Of a stretch of DNA of 64,000 nt, positions 12,436-24,584 are shown in pieces (position 1 is the stretch's first letter; every line of letters starts with the position of its first letter). Source of the stretch: Episyrphus balteatus (taxonomy: Eukaryota; Arthropoda; Insecta; Diptera; Syrphidae); assembly GCF_945859705.1 (NCBI RefSeq), contig NC_079136.1, positions 43,971,989-44,035,988 on the forward strand, in the 5' to 3' direction. The notes below the pieces were generated by a model. That model worked only from the letters and a program-made list of their open reading frames with translations, did not search any database and was not told the origin of the DNA. Both the position numbers and the translations under genes were made by a program.

Positions 12436-14170
12436 GTGGTAATGAGCTCTGAAAAAGAAAAAAGAGATCAGTTAATATACCAGCAAAATCGTGCGACCAC
12501 TCGCTCTCAGTTAAAAAAATTAGAAAGCAATACTGAAAGAATGCCTATTACTCATTCTCCACCAAAAACAGCCGACCCTAAGTTGAGTGGACAAACAGGG
12601 GAAGGGAATCAAGTTCCGATAATGTTTTCCGTACCACCTCCACCAATTCCACTGTCAGGTAGCCAAACGGGCAGTACGGCAGAGACAGTAGTTTCACCAG
12701 CCTTCAGTGAGTTGACCATCAACAATGCCAACTCAGGGGGGGGTAACAAACGAGCAAAGGGTGAACACAACTGGGTCCGAAAAGGATTCTGGGAATCAGG
12801 GTGATAGGGAAACAGTGTCAAATGAGGGTAATCAAGGGGGCGCAAACGTCAATAACACCGGCGTACCACCCGATTTTATAGCAGCAATAAACCAAGCGGT
12901 CATGAGTGCTTGCGAGCGATACACTACCTCAATAAGAAGTGAGTTATCACAGTCTCTGATGGTAGAAATGAGAAAAAACTTTGAAGAGCTAAGTGGTAGG
13001 GGTAGTAATACCGCGAGTATGAGAGAGGAAGTAAGAGCTAGTGGTCACGATCAGAATGAATTACCTGCAGCGCAGCCAAATACAGTAGCGAATCCTACGC
13101 AATTAAATCCTGCTTCTAGACCTTTTGTTCCGGTAGGAAATCCTAGAGGGGGAAATCAACGGTCTTTCCGCGACACTAGGTCCGAACCTGACTTCCAGGA
13201 AGGTGTTGGAGGTATACCACCGCCTCATGGTGGGTACTATCCACCGCCACCATGTAGTTCACACCATCATTTCTGTAGTATGCATGAAAAAAAGTATAGA
13301 ACGTTAGACAAATGGGGAGTAAATTTTAGTGGAGATTTAGAAAAACTCACGGTAGAAGAATTCATTTTCCAGGTAGAGATGCTCCAGAGTTTTTACGCAT
13401 GTCCATGGACCGAGGTTCTAAGGGAATTCCGTCTACTTTTATCCGGTGATGCGAAAGAGTGGTATTGGCAATTCCAGCGTGGCTTTTATCGTCCCGATTG
13501 GCCACAGCTTCGTGACGCCTTGATGCGCCAATACAAAAATTCGAGATCCGATTATGAGTTAGTTAGGGATATGATGGATCGGAAGCATGGCTCTTCAGAG
13601 ACATGTGACCAGTACTTCGCCGCAGTAAACCGAATCAGATCTCAGCTCAGAGTACCGATTCCTGAAATAGAGCTGGTACAGATCTTAAAGCGCAACCTGA
13701 ATAAGAAGTTGAGAGTGCTGGTTTACCCGCAAGCCTTATTCACGCTCGATCAGTTGAGGACTGCGTGTAAGGACGCAGAATATGCGTTTTCCGATATTGA
13801 TCGGGTCGAAAAAGAAGCTCCGAGGAACCATCGACCACAGGGTCGTTACATGGCCAATGAGCTAGAGTTTGACGATGAGGATGGTTCTCATCAGGATGAA
13901 CATTTGGCAGCGTTTAAACATCCGGGATCTAGACCGAACACATCTCGTGGGCCAAGCGATTCCAAATCCTTGGATTGTTGGAATTGCAAACAGCTAGGCC
14001 ACAAATTTAAAAATTGTTTGTCTTCCAATTGGAAGGTGTTCTGCTTCGGGTGTGGAAAAGAGGGAGTAATTTCTCCCAAATGTCCAGTGTGTCATCCGGG
14101 AAACCCGTTCAGGAATGCGAGGACGATGGGGGAGTCGTGTTCCACGCAAACAGCCCCATCCAAAGATTAG
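12436..14170 (+). CDS. Gag of the LTR retrotransposon (frame break near the N terminus)
   Basis: Structural protein that forms the particle and binds RNA. The N-terminal part is open from ATG 12436 to 12804 in one frame. The main part is open to 14170 in the next frame (481 codons if read from 12725). The two frames meet at an eight-G run (12736-12743), so a one-base length change there probably split one gag. The main part has a charged, proline-rich N-terminal region, a capsid-like segment around MLQSFYACPWTEVLREFRLL, and two cysteine knuckles near the end: C-N-C-K-Q-L-G-H type (CWNCKQLGHKFKNC) and a second C-x2-C region. Whether the G run is real or a sequence error is undecided. Gag overlaps pol by about 157 bases. 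Confidence 0.85.
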
Positions 14171-17100
14171 ACACTACGAAAGAAAAACAAATAACAATAT
14201 TAGATAGAAAGCCTGAAAAGGAGAAACAAATTAATAAAGAAAAAGTCAAACTAAGTGTAATAAAACCTTTACATGTTAGGATAAGAGAATACGAGTTAGC
14301 GAGAAATAGAATTTTTAACGGAGATGGTCCAAAGGTTTCGAAAAGAGTACAGAGAACAAGAGATAGGTATAAATTAAGGAAAGATACGCAGAGAAGGATT
14401 TCGTCTACCGTTTTGGACATTAATACCGATCCAAGGCCATATGCCAGAGTGACGATAGGAGGTAAGGAGATGCTAGGCTTGCTCGATAGTGGAGCCAGCG
14501 TTAGCATTCTCGGAAAAGGATGTAAGGAATTAGTTGAAGCGGCTGGATTTTCGATTCTTCCATATAAGGCAGGGGTCAAAACAGCGGATGGCAAGAATCA
14601 AGCCATAGTAGGGAAAGTCCAAACTCAAGTCTCCTATAAAAATATAATTAAAACCGTTACTTTCTTTTTGGTACCAAATTTAGAACAAGAATTGTATCTG
14701 GGAGTAGATTTTTGGAAGATTTTCCAGATTGCTCCAAACATCGTCAGTTCTGTTTCGGTTCCGGTAGAAGAAGCAGACAATGTAGATACCCATCCTCTAA
14801 CACCAGAGCAACGTTTACAATTGGAGACGGTCAAGCAGAAATTTCTTGACTATGACCGTCACGGTCTCGGGAAAACGTCTTTAATGGAACACGTCATCGA
14901 TACGGGAAATGCTGAGCCTGTCAAGCAGCGTCACTATCCTGTTTCGCCAGCGGTGCAAACCTTATTGTACCAAGAAATAGACCGAATGCTTAAGCTCGGC
15001 GTTATAGAGGAAAGTGAGAGTCCTTGGTGCTCGCCTGTTGTCCTTATTAAGAAACCTGGAGTTGACGGTACCATAAAGTATCGTTTTTGTCTGGATTCTC
15101 GTAAGGTCAACGAGTTAAGCAAAAAGGACGCAAACCCACTTCCTCATATCGAGGGGCTTATCAGTCGGCTACCCAATACTTATTACATAAGTAGTGTAGA
15201 TCTCAAGGATGCTTTTTGGCAAATACCGCTGGAGAAAGAGAGTAGGGAGAAAACTGCGTTTGCGGTACCGGGGAGAACCTTATACCAGTTCAAAGTAATG
15301 CCTTTTGGGTTGTGCAACGCAGCTCAAAGACTTTGCCGCTTGATGGATAAGGTGATTCCTGCACGACTCAGGGACAACGTTTTCGTGTATTTAGACGACT
15401 TATTGATTATTGCACCGGATTTTGAGACTCATGTCACCATGCTGGAAGAAGTAGCTGAATGTTTAAGGAAGGCAAATCTCACCATCAACTTAAAAAAGTC
15501 AAAGTTCTGTTTCAAAGAACTAAAGTACTTGGGCTTTATAGTTGGTGGTGGGAAGTTGAAAACCGACCCAGCGAAGGTCGAAGCGGTTGTAAATTTTCCG
15601 ATGCCGAAAAATCAGAGACAAGTTCGCCGGCTACTTGGACTAGCAGGGTGGTATAGGCGGTTCATAAAAGATTTTTCCAGCTTGACCGCGCCCCTAACTG
15701 ATACACTGAAAAATAAAAAAGCGAAATTTAAAATGACGGATGAGGCAATTCTGGCATTTGAAGAGCTGAAAAGGGTTTTAACCGAGGCTCCGGTTCTGAC
15801 TCACCCAGATTTTAAAAAAAGGTTCTACATCCAATGCGATGCTTCTGATACTGGAATCGGAGCAGTTCTGTTTCAGAAAAACGACGAAGAGGGAGAAGTA
15901 CCTATAGCATATTTCTCACAGAAATTGAATTCGTGTCAGCGGAACTACAGTGTGACCGAGAGGGAATGTATGGCAGCGGTAATGGCGATAAAAAAGTTCC
16001 GGCCCTATGTCGAAGGCATGGACTTTACAGTCATTACCGACCACTCAAGCCTCAAATGGTTAATGACCATGAAAGACTTGAGTGGGAGGTTGGCCAGATG
16101 GAGTTTGGAGTTGCAGGGTTATGTCTTCGACATAGAGCACCGGAAAGGAACATTAAATGTCGTTCCAGATACACTCTCTCGGGCACACGTAGACAGTATT
16201 GAGATTGGAGAGATTGCTCCTTTGGTTGACCTTGATTCAGAAGAATTCGAGTCAGAGGAGTATAAGGATTTGATTCAAGCGATTCGAGATAATCAGGACC
16301 AGTTGCCAGATCTTAAAATAGAAGACAATTTTGTTTATAAGCGTTCTTTTGCGGCATGGGTAGAAGAACCGACTTATGAACACAATTGGAGATTATGGGT
16401 ACCATCGGGATTAACCGATGGAATAGTAAGAAGAGCCCATGATCCACCTCAAGCTTCGCATGGAGGAATCGCGAAAACTCTTTATCGCATTAGGCAATAT
16501 TTTTACTGGCCAAACATGACCATTCAAATTAAGGATTATGTCTCTAAATGTTCTATATGTAAACAGTGCAAGCCAACTAGTCAAATTTTACGTCCACCTA
16601 TTACTAGTACCTTCAGTGTAGATCGTCCATTTCAAAAATTGTATGTTGATTTTTTGGGTCCTTACCCAAGATCTAAGTCAGGAAATGCGTATGTGTTTGT
16701 AGTGTTAGAACATTTCACGAAATTTGTATTTTTAAAAGCATTACAGTCAGCGAATACCACGAGCATCATTAAATTTCTTCGAAATGAAATATTCAATACG
16801 TTCGGGGTACCACAGATCATACACTCCGATAATGGCAAGCAATTTCTTGCTAAAGATTTTCAAAATCTCTTGGAAAAATACGGCATTCGACATTTTCGTA
16901 CCGCAAATTATGCACCGCAATCTAACGCCTCTGAAAGAGTAAACAGAACCTTGTTAGCAGCTATACGCTCGTATTTAAAAGATGACCAACGCGATTGGGA
17001 TTTACATCTTAGCGACATCGCCGGAGCGTTGAGGAGTTCAGTTCATTCAGCGACCGGTGTGTCACCATATTTTGCCCTATTTGGAATAAATATGATGACT

Positions 17101-17466
17101 CACGGAAGCGGATATGAACTGACTCAAAAACTCAGTGTAGTCGACGATGGTGAGTTGTTGATTCTACCAAGACAAAATCGACTACAGTGTATACGCGACA
17201 AAATAAAAGAAGGCATCCTTAAAGCGAAAGAAAAGAGTGATAAAGTTTATAATATGCGTACTCGAAATGTTAAATATATTCCTGGTCAAGAAGTCTTCAG
17301 ACGTAATTTTGTCCTAAGTGACACGTCCAAGTATTTGTCCGCTAAGCTATGTCCCAAGTTTGTTAAATGTCGGATAGTTAAAGCAGTAGGGAAAAATAGT
17401 TACGAACTAGAAAATTTAGCAGGAAAAAAGATTGGTATTTTCCATGCCAAGGATATCAAACAATAA
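14011..17466 (+). CDS. Pol polyprotein: protease, reverse transcriptase, RNase H, integrase
   Basis: Replication and integration enzymes of the retrotransposon. The frame is open from 14011 (just after a TAA) to TAA 17464-17466, about 1150 codons, in the -1 frame relative to gag, so expression by -1 frameshifting in the overlap is expected. I saw no textbook slippery heptamer. Visible landmarks in order: protease LLDSGASVSILG (residues about 155-170); reverse transcriptase with the YLDDLL active site (about 460); RNase H beginning FYIQCDASDTGIGAVLF (about 605); integrase zinc finger with H-x-H and C-x2-C; integrase catalytic D, D and E (DFLGPYP, HSDNGKQF, SNASERVNR). The C-terminal segment is basic and ends before a short non-coding tail. 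No stop or frameshift is seen, so the frame looks competent. Confidence 0.95.
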   Translation, partial: KLFVFQLEGVLLRVWKRGSNFSQMSSVSSGKPVQECEDDGGVVFHANSPIQRLDTTKEKQITILDRKPEKEKQINKEKVKLSVIKPLHVRIREYELARNRIFNGDGPKVSKRVQRTRDRYKLRKDTQRRISSTVLDINTDPRPYARVTIGGKEMLGLLDSGASVSILGKGCKELVEAAGFSILPYKAGVKTADGKNQAIVGKVQTQVSYKNIIKTVTFFLVPNLEQELYLGVDFWKIFQIAPNIVSSVSVPVEEADNVDTHPLTPEQRLQLETVKQKFLDYDRHGLGKTSLMEHVIDTGNAEPVKQRHYPVSPAVQTLLYQEIDRMLKLGVIEESESPWCSPVVLIKKPGVDGTIKYRFCLDSRKVNELSKKDANPLPHIEGLISRLPNTYYISSVDLKDAFWQIPLEKESREKTAFAVPGRTLYQFKVMPFGLCNAAQRLCRLMDKVIPARLRDNVFVYLDDLLIIAPDFETHVTMLEEVAECLRKANLTINLKKSKFCFKELKYLGFIVGGGKLKTDPAKVEAVVNFPMPKNQRQVRRLLGLAGWYRRFIKDFSSLTAPLTDTLKNKKAKFKMTDEAILAFEELKRVLTEAPVLTHPDFKKRFYIQCDASDTGIGAVLFQKNDEEGEVPIAYFSQKLNSCQRNYSVTERECMAAVMAIKKFRPYVEGMDFTVITDHSSLKWLMTMKDLSGRLARWSLELQGYVFDIEHRKGTLNVVPDTLSRAHVDSIEIGEIAPLVDLDSEEFESEEYKDLIQAIRDNQDQLPDLKIEDNFVYKRSFAAWVEEPTYEHNWRLWVPSGLTDGIVRRAHDPPQASHGGIAKTLYRIRQYFYWPNMTIQIKDYVSKCSICKQCKPTSQILRPPITSTFSVDRPFQKLYVDFLGPYPRSKSGNAYVFVVLEHFTKFVFLKALQSANTTSIIKFLRNEIFNTFGVPQIIHSDNGKQFLAKDFQNLLEKYGIRHFRTANYAPQSNASERVNRTLLAAIRSYLKDDQRDWDLHLSDIAGALRSSVHSATGVSPYFALFGINMMTHGSGYELTQKLSVVDDGELLILPRQNRLQCIRDKIKEGILKAKEKSDKVYNMRTRNVKYIPGQEVFRRNFVLSDTSKYLSAKLCPKFVKCRIVKAVGKNSYELENLAGKKIGIFHAKDIKQ

Positions 17467-18778
17467 TAACAACTATAGATCTGTGATATAAATGTATTGT
17501 CCAGAGTCTGTTACCCCGATTAGTAAATCCTAAGTGTTATTTATTTAAATTATTTTCAGAGTTTATTAGAGTTATTTATTTATTTCAGATTTTATTAGAG
17601 TTATTTATTAATTGTCAGTCTATTATTGCATGCTATTTGTTAATTTATTTAAACAGTGAAGTCCCTCAGACAACCTGTGATATATTTGTTAATTTATTAA
17701 AACAGTGAAGTCCCTCAGACAACCTGTGATATCTTTGTTAATTTATAGTAGGTTAAGAAGGCAATAATAGGTTTTAGATAGTAATAAGTATAGTATATAG
17801 TAAGTTTTATTTAGTTTTGAATTCATTTGATAGTTTATGTTAATTTATTTTATTGTTAGTTTTATTTATTATTGATTGTTTTGTTAGTTGTATCAATTAG
17901 TGTTTTTTTTTAATTTATCATATCTTTTTTTGTTCAGTGTTTTCCCAATTAGGTAAATTTTATTAAGTTAGTTTTTTTTTCGTTCAGTGTAGACGAGATC
18001 AAATTGTTTTTATCTTCATACTCCCTAATTGTACTTAAATGTTGTTCAGGATAATATAGATTTTTTTTTGAAAAATGTATGTTTATCATTAGGTTATCAT
18101 AGTTTTTGTCAAGTGGGTTTATGCTTATACATTCGTTATTAGTGGTTTTGTAAGATGTAAAATGAGTCTTTCACTGTACCCTGTTTTTTTTTGAAAAATT
18201 AATTATTAAGATCGACATCCAATACGGGGTTTACGTCATCTATGCCCTAAGTTAAATTTTGTGGCGAAGTACAAACCTCCCACATATTTCAAAATCAACC
18301 CGAAAATAACGAATGTGCAATAACCTATAGTGCAATAAAACCTAATTAACCCTGTGATATCTATGTTGTCCACTGTGTATGTTTATATTCGTTTCTGTCT
18401 TTATGAAATTTCAAACAGAAAATCAAAACGTAAAGTCACACAGACCACAAACTGCATTTAAAAAAAGACTCGATCCACTCTTCACACGAAATTCGGATAG
18501 CGAAGTCTATTGAGTTCAGGGAACTGGAAAATTTAATGAGATCTGAGACTAGCATAGATAAAGTTTTTAAGTTTTAGCGTGAAGCACTAAAGGATTGTGA
18601 AAAAGCAAGCTAAAGGGCCAAAGTGGCAAAATACTATACTGATGATAGCAAACGCAACGATTTTATAGCCCGGCTTGGGGTTAAGTGGGTTCATTCCCCA
18701 CGTTGTTTAATGTTTTACTAAAAAGGCAGCCTGTCACCGTTTACGTAAAGCTCCCGGAGCTCTACCTATCCGGAGGTT
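17467..18778 (+). other. Retrotransposon 3' untranslated region with 49-bp tandem repeat
   Basis: No env-like frame is present. At 17636-17750 a 49-bp unit containing CAGTGAAGTCCCTCAGACAA is repeated about 2.3 times. A further degenerate ttattagagttatttatt repeat lies at 17567-17610. The sequence before the 3' LTR, CCGGAGGTT, is only a weak polypurine tract. Confidence 0.7.
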
Positions 18779-21700
18779 TGTTACGGCAGCCTCTGCATCA
18801 AAATAAAATTTCGCTAAAAATATTTCTAAATGAATTCAAACGTCCGAGATTCGAGAAGACATAACTCCCTTGTGGTATTAATTTTTTGTAAGGAAACTCA
18901 ACAAAATAATAATAGATGTATAACACCCCGAAAGGCAAGAAGATGAATTGCTCGCCGTTCCTTGGGCACCTTGAGTTCTTTGAATAGTATGATAAAAGAG
19001 GGAATGTGACTGAACTTATTCAAAAATTAGAAACAAGAGAGATGATACAAGATTTGTTCTTCTGCGTATTACCTTCTTTTTCTCGGGATAGCCGGTGGGT
19101 TGGGTAAAGATTGTTTGGCATTCGGAGAGCGCCACTCTTGATTTTTGGCGACCTTACATACTTACTGTCTCAGAAGATTCAATGGCGTTGCATTGGAATT
19201 GTTTTATTTTGGTTCGATCGGCCTACGGAAGCCCTGGTTTGTGTAGCATATAATGCACCAATCCACAGGACTGTTACACACCAGTTGCTCGTCATTAATT
19301 TTCCGACATGAGAAGTGTCTTTGGGACAAGTTTACAAGTTCCATGTGGGCAGGACAACGTGCCGATACTCAAACTCGTCATCGTAGTATTCGTCGGAATA
19401 ATATATCTCCTTAGGATTTATCTTTGAGCAGCGTCTTGCTAATTCCTGTTCAAGGATAAGCCGACACGTTCTTTTTTGTGTTGTTGCGAATCGGACAAAA
19501 ACAAAAATAAAACGCAGGTTGTTCAATTGATTTGATAAGTTATTGTGCGATTTTTTTTAAGGACTTTGGTTCTTTATTACTTATTTTATTTTGTTTCCAA
19601 ACTAATTAATTAATTTATAAAGGAGAAATAAAAGTATGATTAAAAGGAAATAAAACAACGCTTCGCATCTGTTCAAGTTAATTTTTTTATTTATTCCCAA
19701 TTAACTGAGAGATGTTTTGACAGATGGAGTTGGAATCAAAAAGTCCGAATGACTCCGAATCGAATGGAAGCATTCAGATTCGAACATGTTTAAGTGGTGG
19801 GGATATGAGCTACTTTTGGGGGATACACACAATAAAACAATATTTGTAGGCAATGCTATCCGCAACGGGGGGTTACGTTAAGGGACGGCTCCTACTAAAT
19901 CGAGGTGCCTCTATACCAACGGAGTTCATGTACGTTACCTGAACAAAGGAATAGTGGTGGTTTTGGTACGTTTAGGTAGCGGTAGGAATGCGAACCAGAA
20001 GTACTAGGCATAGTTGCAAACAGATAGTCGGAGTGTCAAAATCAAGTCGTTGAGAGTAAATTGTAAGATACTAGATTTTTTTTAAATTAAAGTTTTCAGT
20101 GCTGTAAGTTTATTTTATTTTAGTGTTCTGTACAGGCGGAAAATTCGAAGAAACTTTCGTAAAAAGTTAAGAAACAAAATTCAAAATTGTGTGGTGAGTC
20201 CTAAATATTAAGAATTTAAATAAGATAGAGCTATAACCGATAAAAATATAGGGTTCGGGTCAAAGAGGCAGGACGACGACGACGACAGCGTCGCCCGGAT
20301 GAAGAAGCAACATAAAGGGCACAAAACAAACGTTGAGTCAGGTGCACGAGAAGCTGTAACAAAAAATTAAGTGATGAGTACCTAGAAATAAGTTTAAAAA
20401 TAAAAAGTGCAAACTCCTAATCTTTTAAAAAAAATATAAAACTAGAAGTAATTGTGAATAATCACTCTATAACAAAACCTAATTTGAACTCCGAAAAAGC
20501 CGAGACCGAACCCCACATTTAAAAATTCAAACATTAGTGCGAAAATTCGAAAGTCGAAAGTTCACTTCGAATCGAAATATAAAAACTTAATTCGAAAGCT
20601 TTTGGCATCGAGGGCACGAACCCAAAATTACCAAAATCGCCAACCGGATGCCCAGAAGAGCGGCCATCATTGAAAAACGCAACTAGACGTTTAATTTGAA
20701 TTATTTATTTTGAGCGTTGGCATAATTTTTATTTTAAATTGTTTTTATTTAATGTTTTATTGTTTAAATTTTTTACTTAAGTGATAAGAAACCAAAAGGG
20801 TGTTGCGGGTAGGGCGTGACGTCGTCGTACGGGAGCGACAAGGGCGAACCAGTTTCATCCGACGATAGTAGTTTGTTTTTATCACCCCAATTGAGGTGCA
20901 AACCCCCCTAAAAAGCGCTTTATAGGTAGGGTAATTAAAATTTGGTGCAAAATTGCAAAGTTGAAAGTTCGGGCGAGGCTGGGCTCGAAACATAGACCCT
21001 AAAATTATTGTGTCGCTGAAGTGCGAAGGGGAGAGTGACACTTCTCTGGCTGAATTTAAACTCCAGAGACGTCGACAGCCCCAGTGTGGATGCAAAGGTC
21101 CACCGACGAGAGAGTCGACTTGCATCACATCTTGGTAGTTCTTAAAATCTTTTAAATCTTTATATTTAAATCATATTTTCATTTTAAATTGTTTATTTTT
21201 GGTCAAATACGTAATTATTGTTGTGATTTTACCTTTTTACCTGTTTTTTTGTTGCATTTAGTGTATACTCAAATGGAGTTACACGGGTGCAAGTCATACT
21301 GTACAAATTATATTACTTATTGTTTCTTGTTTTAAATAAAAATGTTTATTATTGTGAGCCACGCCACGTACCGTTTTTGAATGGGACCAAAAGGTTCTAA
21401 AATGCTTTGCTAAATAGAAAATTTTACAGGAGGAGTGGAGGGGCCCGCTAAGAATGGACGGTATAGTATGATGGGGTAGCGGTTGATCGGTCCAAGGGGA
21501 ATCGGACCAAAATGGCCAAACCGATTCCAGGTGTGGTGGGGGAACGGCCCGTCTGCCCCGACATCTGCAGACACCCTCAGAGCCGCAACTATCGTTATGA
21601 GATAAAAAGAAAGTTGGCATGATGTTTGTTTTTGTAACGAGGTGAGGCGTACCGGCAAGACAAGATCCCCCCCTAATCCGGCGAGCTTAGCCGTGCTCCG

Positions 21701-21836
21701 CCAGCATGCCATGGTCTCGTCCGTTGCGCATTCCTATTCCTATCCTATTTCCTTTCAAAAATCCCTATCCTTATCCGATCCGGTCTTCCTTTTTCCCAAT
21801 CCTTATCCCAAATTCTCATCCTGTTGCCTTGTTACA
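18779..21836 (+). repeat. 3' LTR (3058 bp) of the Ty3/gypsy-type element
   Basis: Direct repeat of 8014-11071 at a constant offset of 10765, with no length change. It is followed by ATTT at 21837-21840, the target duplication. Confidence 0.93.
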
Positions 21837-21944
21837 ATTTAAAAGCGGTTTATAACATAGAATATTTATTTTTGGTACTTTTAAGTAAGTACTCATATAA
21901 TAGGAACAATTTTTCAACAAAAAACGATTTGTTTCGGTTTTAAT

Positions 21945-22512
21945 CTATTTAAAGTTCGAAGAGCAAAACACTGCAGTTCGGATAGCGGAAACTTTTACGA
22001 AAGCTGCTTGAAGAAGGGAAAACCTACTTGGAAATTCAAGGTTTTATGAGAATGCTCCCCTGCAATGGTAGCCAATGCAATAAACTCAACGAAAAACCAC
22101 AAACGCGCGGTAGAAAAAGAAAAAAGACCGTCGTAGATGACAGGCGTACTGTCCAGATGAGCAAAGCTGAGCCTTCAGCATCGTCGTTTCGAATCCAGAA
22201 GGCTTTAAGCCTGGATTGCAGTGCAGTGAACATTCGGAGGCGACTGTTAGAGACTAATTTGTACGCTTGAAGTCCACGAAAAGTTCTGTGAAACATGTTA
22301 AAAAGCGTATCCAGTTTGTAAAAGATTACATAAACTGGCCAGCGAAGTAATAGCGTAACATATTGTTTACTGATGCGAGCAAATTTGTCCTCTTTGGTGG
22401 TACTGGATCTCCAGAATACGTCCGACGTCCACCCAATACGGAATATGTTCCAAAGTATACGACGGAAAAAGTTAAACATGGAGGGTCGAAAATTTTAGTA
22501 TTTTAACATATT
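21945..22512 (+). pseudogene. Tc1-type transposase, N-terminal and partial catalytic region
   Basis: The reading frame has the family's helix-turn-helix region followed by GRKRKKTVVDDRRTVQMSK and an IRRRLLETNLYA segment, after which it breaks at a TGA (22268-22270). Further on, the family's VKHVKKRIQFVKDYINWP-like text, LFTDASKFVLFG (with the first catalytic aspartate) and VKHGG can be read in other frames with stops. The sequence then runs into the inverted copy, so the C-terminal half is missing. It is inactive. Confidence 0.85.
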
Positions 22513-22540
22513 TCTTTGTTAACAGCGGTACTTTATGTGA

Positions 22541-22850
22541 ACTTCAAGCGTACAAATTAGTCTCTAACAGTCGCCTCCGAATGTTCACTGCACTGCAATC
22601 CAGGCTTAAAGCCTTCTGGATTTGAAACGACGATGCAGAAGGCTCAACTTTGCTCATCTGGACAATACGCCTGTCATCTACGACGGTCTTTTTTCTTTTT
22701 CTACCGCACGTTTCGGGTTTTTCGTTGAGTTTATTGCATTGGCTACCATTGTAGGGGAGCATCCTTATATAACCTTGAATTTCCAAGTAGGTTTTCCCTT
22801 CTTCAAGCAGCTTTCGTAAAAGTTTCCGTTATCCGAACTGCAGTGTTTTG
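22541..22850 (-). pseudogene. Inverted copy of the Tc1-type transposase N terminus
   Basis: The minus strand reads the same helix-turn-helix segment as the plus-strand copy, with several amino acid differences (for example PETCGRKRK against PQTRGRKRK). The two arms have therefore diverged and were not formed very recently. It lacks any catalytic domain. Confidence 0.85.
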
Positions 22851-23363
22851 CTCTTCGAACTTTAAATAGATTAAAACCGAAACAAATCGTTTTTTGTTGA
22901 AAAATTGTTCATATTATATGAGTACTTACTTTTAAACCAAAAATAAATATTCTATATTATAAACCGCTTTTAAATTCTTCAAAAATAACTTTAACTAGGT
23001 ACTATTATTTTGAACAGGTCAAATTAGAAAGAACAACCAAAAGTCAATGAAAAATTATTTGGAACCTTCTTTTTCATTTTGAAACTATGATACATTTATC
23101 AGTAATTGACCGTTACAAACTTTGACATCAAAGAAACTAAATTTTTAACCGTAGAAGCACCGTAATTATAAAAAATGTTTTTTTGATGCAGCCACTACTA
23201 TTATTTTGAACACAACTGTACATATATACAATGTTTAAACAATGATGTTTTATTAAAGACAAAAAAAAAAACAAATTATAAATGGAACATAATGTATACA
23301 TAATTATAATAATCTATTTTTTTTTTTTAATCACAAAACTTAATTATTATTGAATTGACTAAT

Positions 23364-24308
<945 letters not shown>

Positions 24309-24581
24309 TTTAGAGGGAATTTAAATAAAGTTGAATAAACAATGGAATTTATGTAGTTTTGTTATTTGTTTATAAAGAAATACCGAAATCAAATTTTGCA
24401 ATGTCAGAAAAGTACGTAGCGAAGTTTGAAAGAGTTGAAACATTTCTGACATTTTAACTTCAAATGTTTTTATAGGGTATATTCGGTAGGTTGGAGGACA
24501 GGAACGTCAACATTCAATTGTATATTTTTTTTTCATACTGCCCGTCCCGCAATCGCATACCTTTCCGGTGCGGTCATTCCT
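24309..24581. other. 5' flank of the Rpt1 copy
   Basis: AT-rich 5' leader-like sequence for the minus-strand copy, then sequence with no recognised element. Confidence 0.35.
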
Positions 24582-24584
24582 TAA

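Larger units (their letters stand above)
8014..21836 (+). mobile_element. Full-length Ty3/gypsy-type LTR retrotransposon, 13.8 kb
   Basis: Order: LTR, primer site, 1.4-kb leader, gag, pol (protease, reverse transcriptase, RNase H, integrase), 1.3-kb untranslated tail, LTR. No env-like frame is seen. ATTT duplications border it (8010-8013 and 21837-21840). The empty site is confirmed by the inverted Tc1 arm at about 22965-22990, which reads through without an insertion. Near-identical LTRs and an intact pol frame indicate a recent insertion. The very long LTRs are reminiscent of the Osvaldo/Ulysses group, but that placement is an inference. Confidence 0.93.
7771..23218 (+). mobile_element. Palindromic Tc1-like transposon, split by the LTR retrotransposon
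   Basis: The ends CAGCTGTGTTCAAAATAATA (7771) and its near reverse complement (23218) are flanked by TA, as for Tc1/mariner. Left-arm sequence (7771-8013 plus 21841-22273, about 676 bp) is repeated in reverse at 22541-23218 (about 678 bp). Both arms encode the helix-turn-helix half of a Tc1-type transposase, so the element is a head-to-head palindrome. A 267-bp centre holds a broken part of the catalytic domain. Excluding the inserted retrotransposon it is about 1.6 kb. It cannot make a full transposase. Confidence 0.85.

Noticed and set aside
14109..14594. 161-codon minus-strand frame opposite pol
   Set aside because: A shadow of the pol frame with no independent evidence.
17636..17750. CRISPR-like array
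   Set aside because: Direct tandem 49-bp units without spacers inside a retrotransposon tail of a eukaryotic genome.
17467..18778. Possible env gene after pol
   Set aside because: No open frame of meaningful length and no signal peptide or membrane segment. The stretch is AT-rich and contains tandem repeats.
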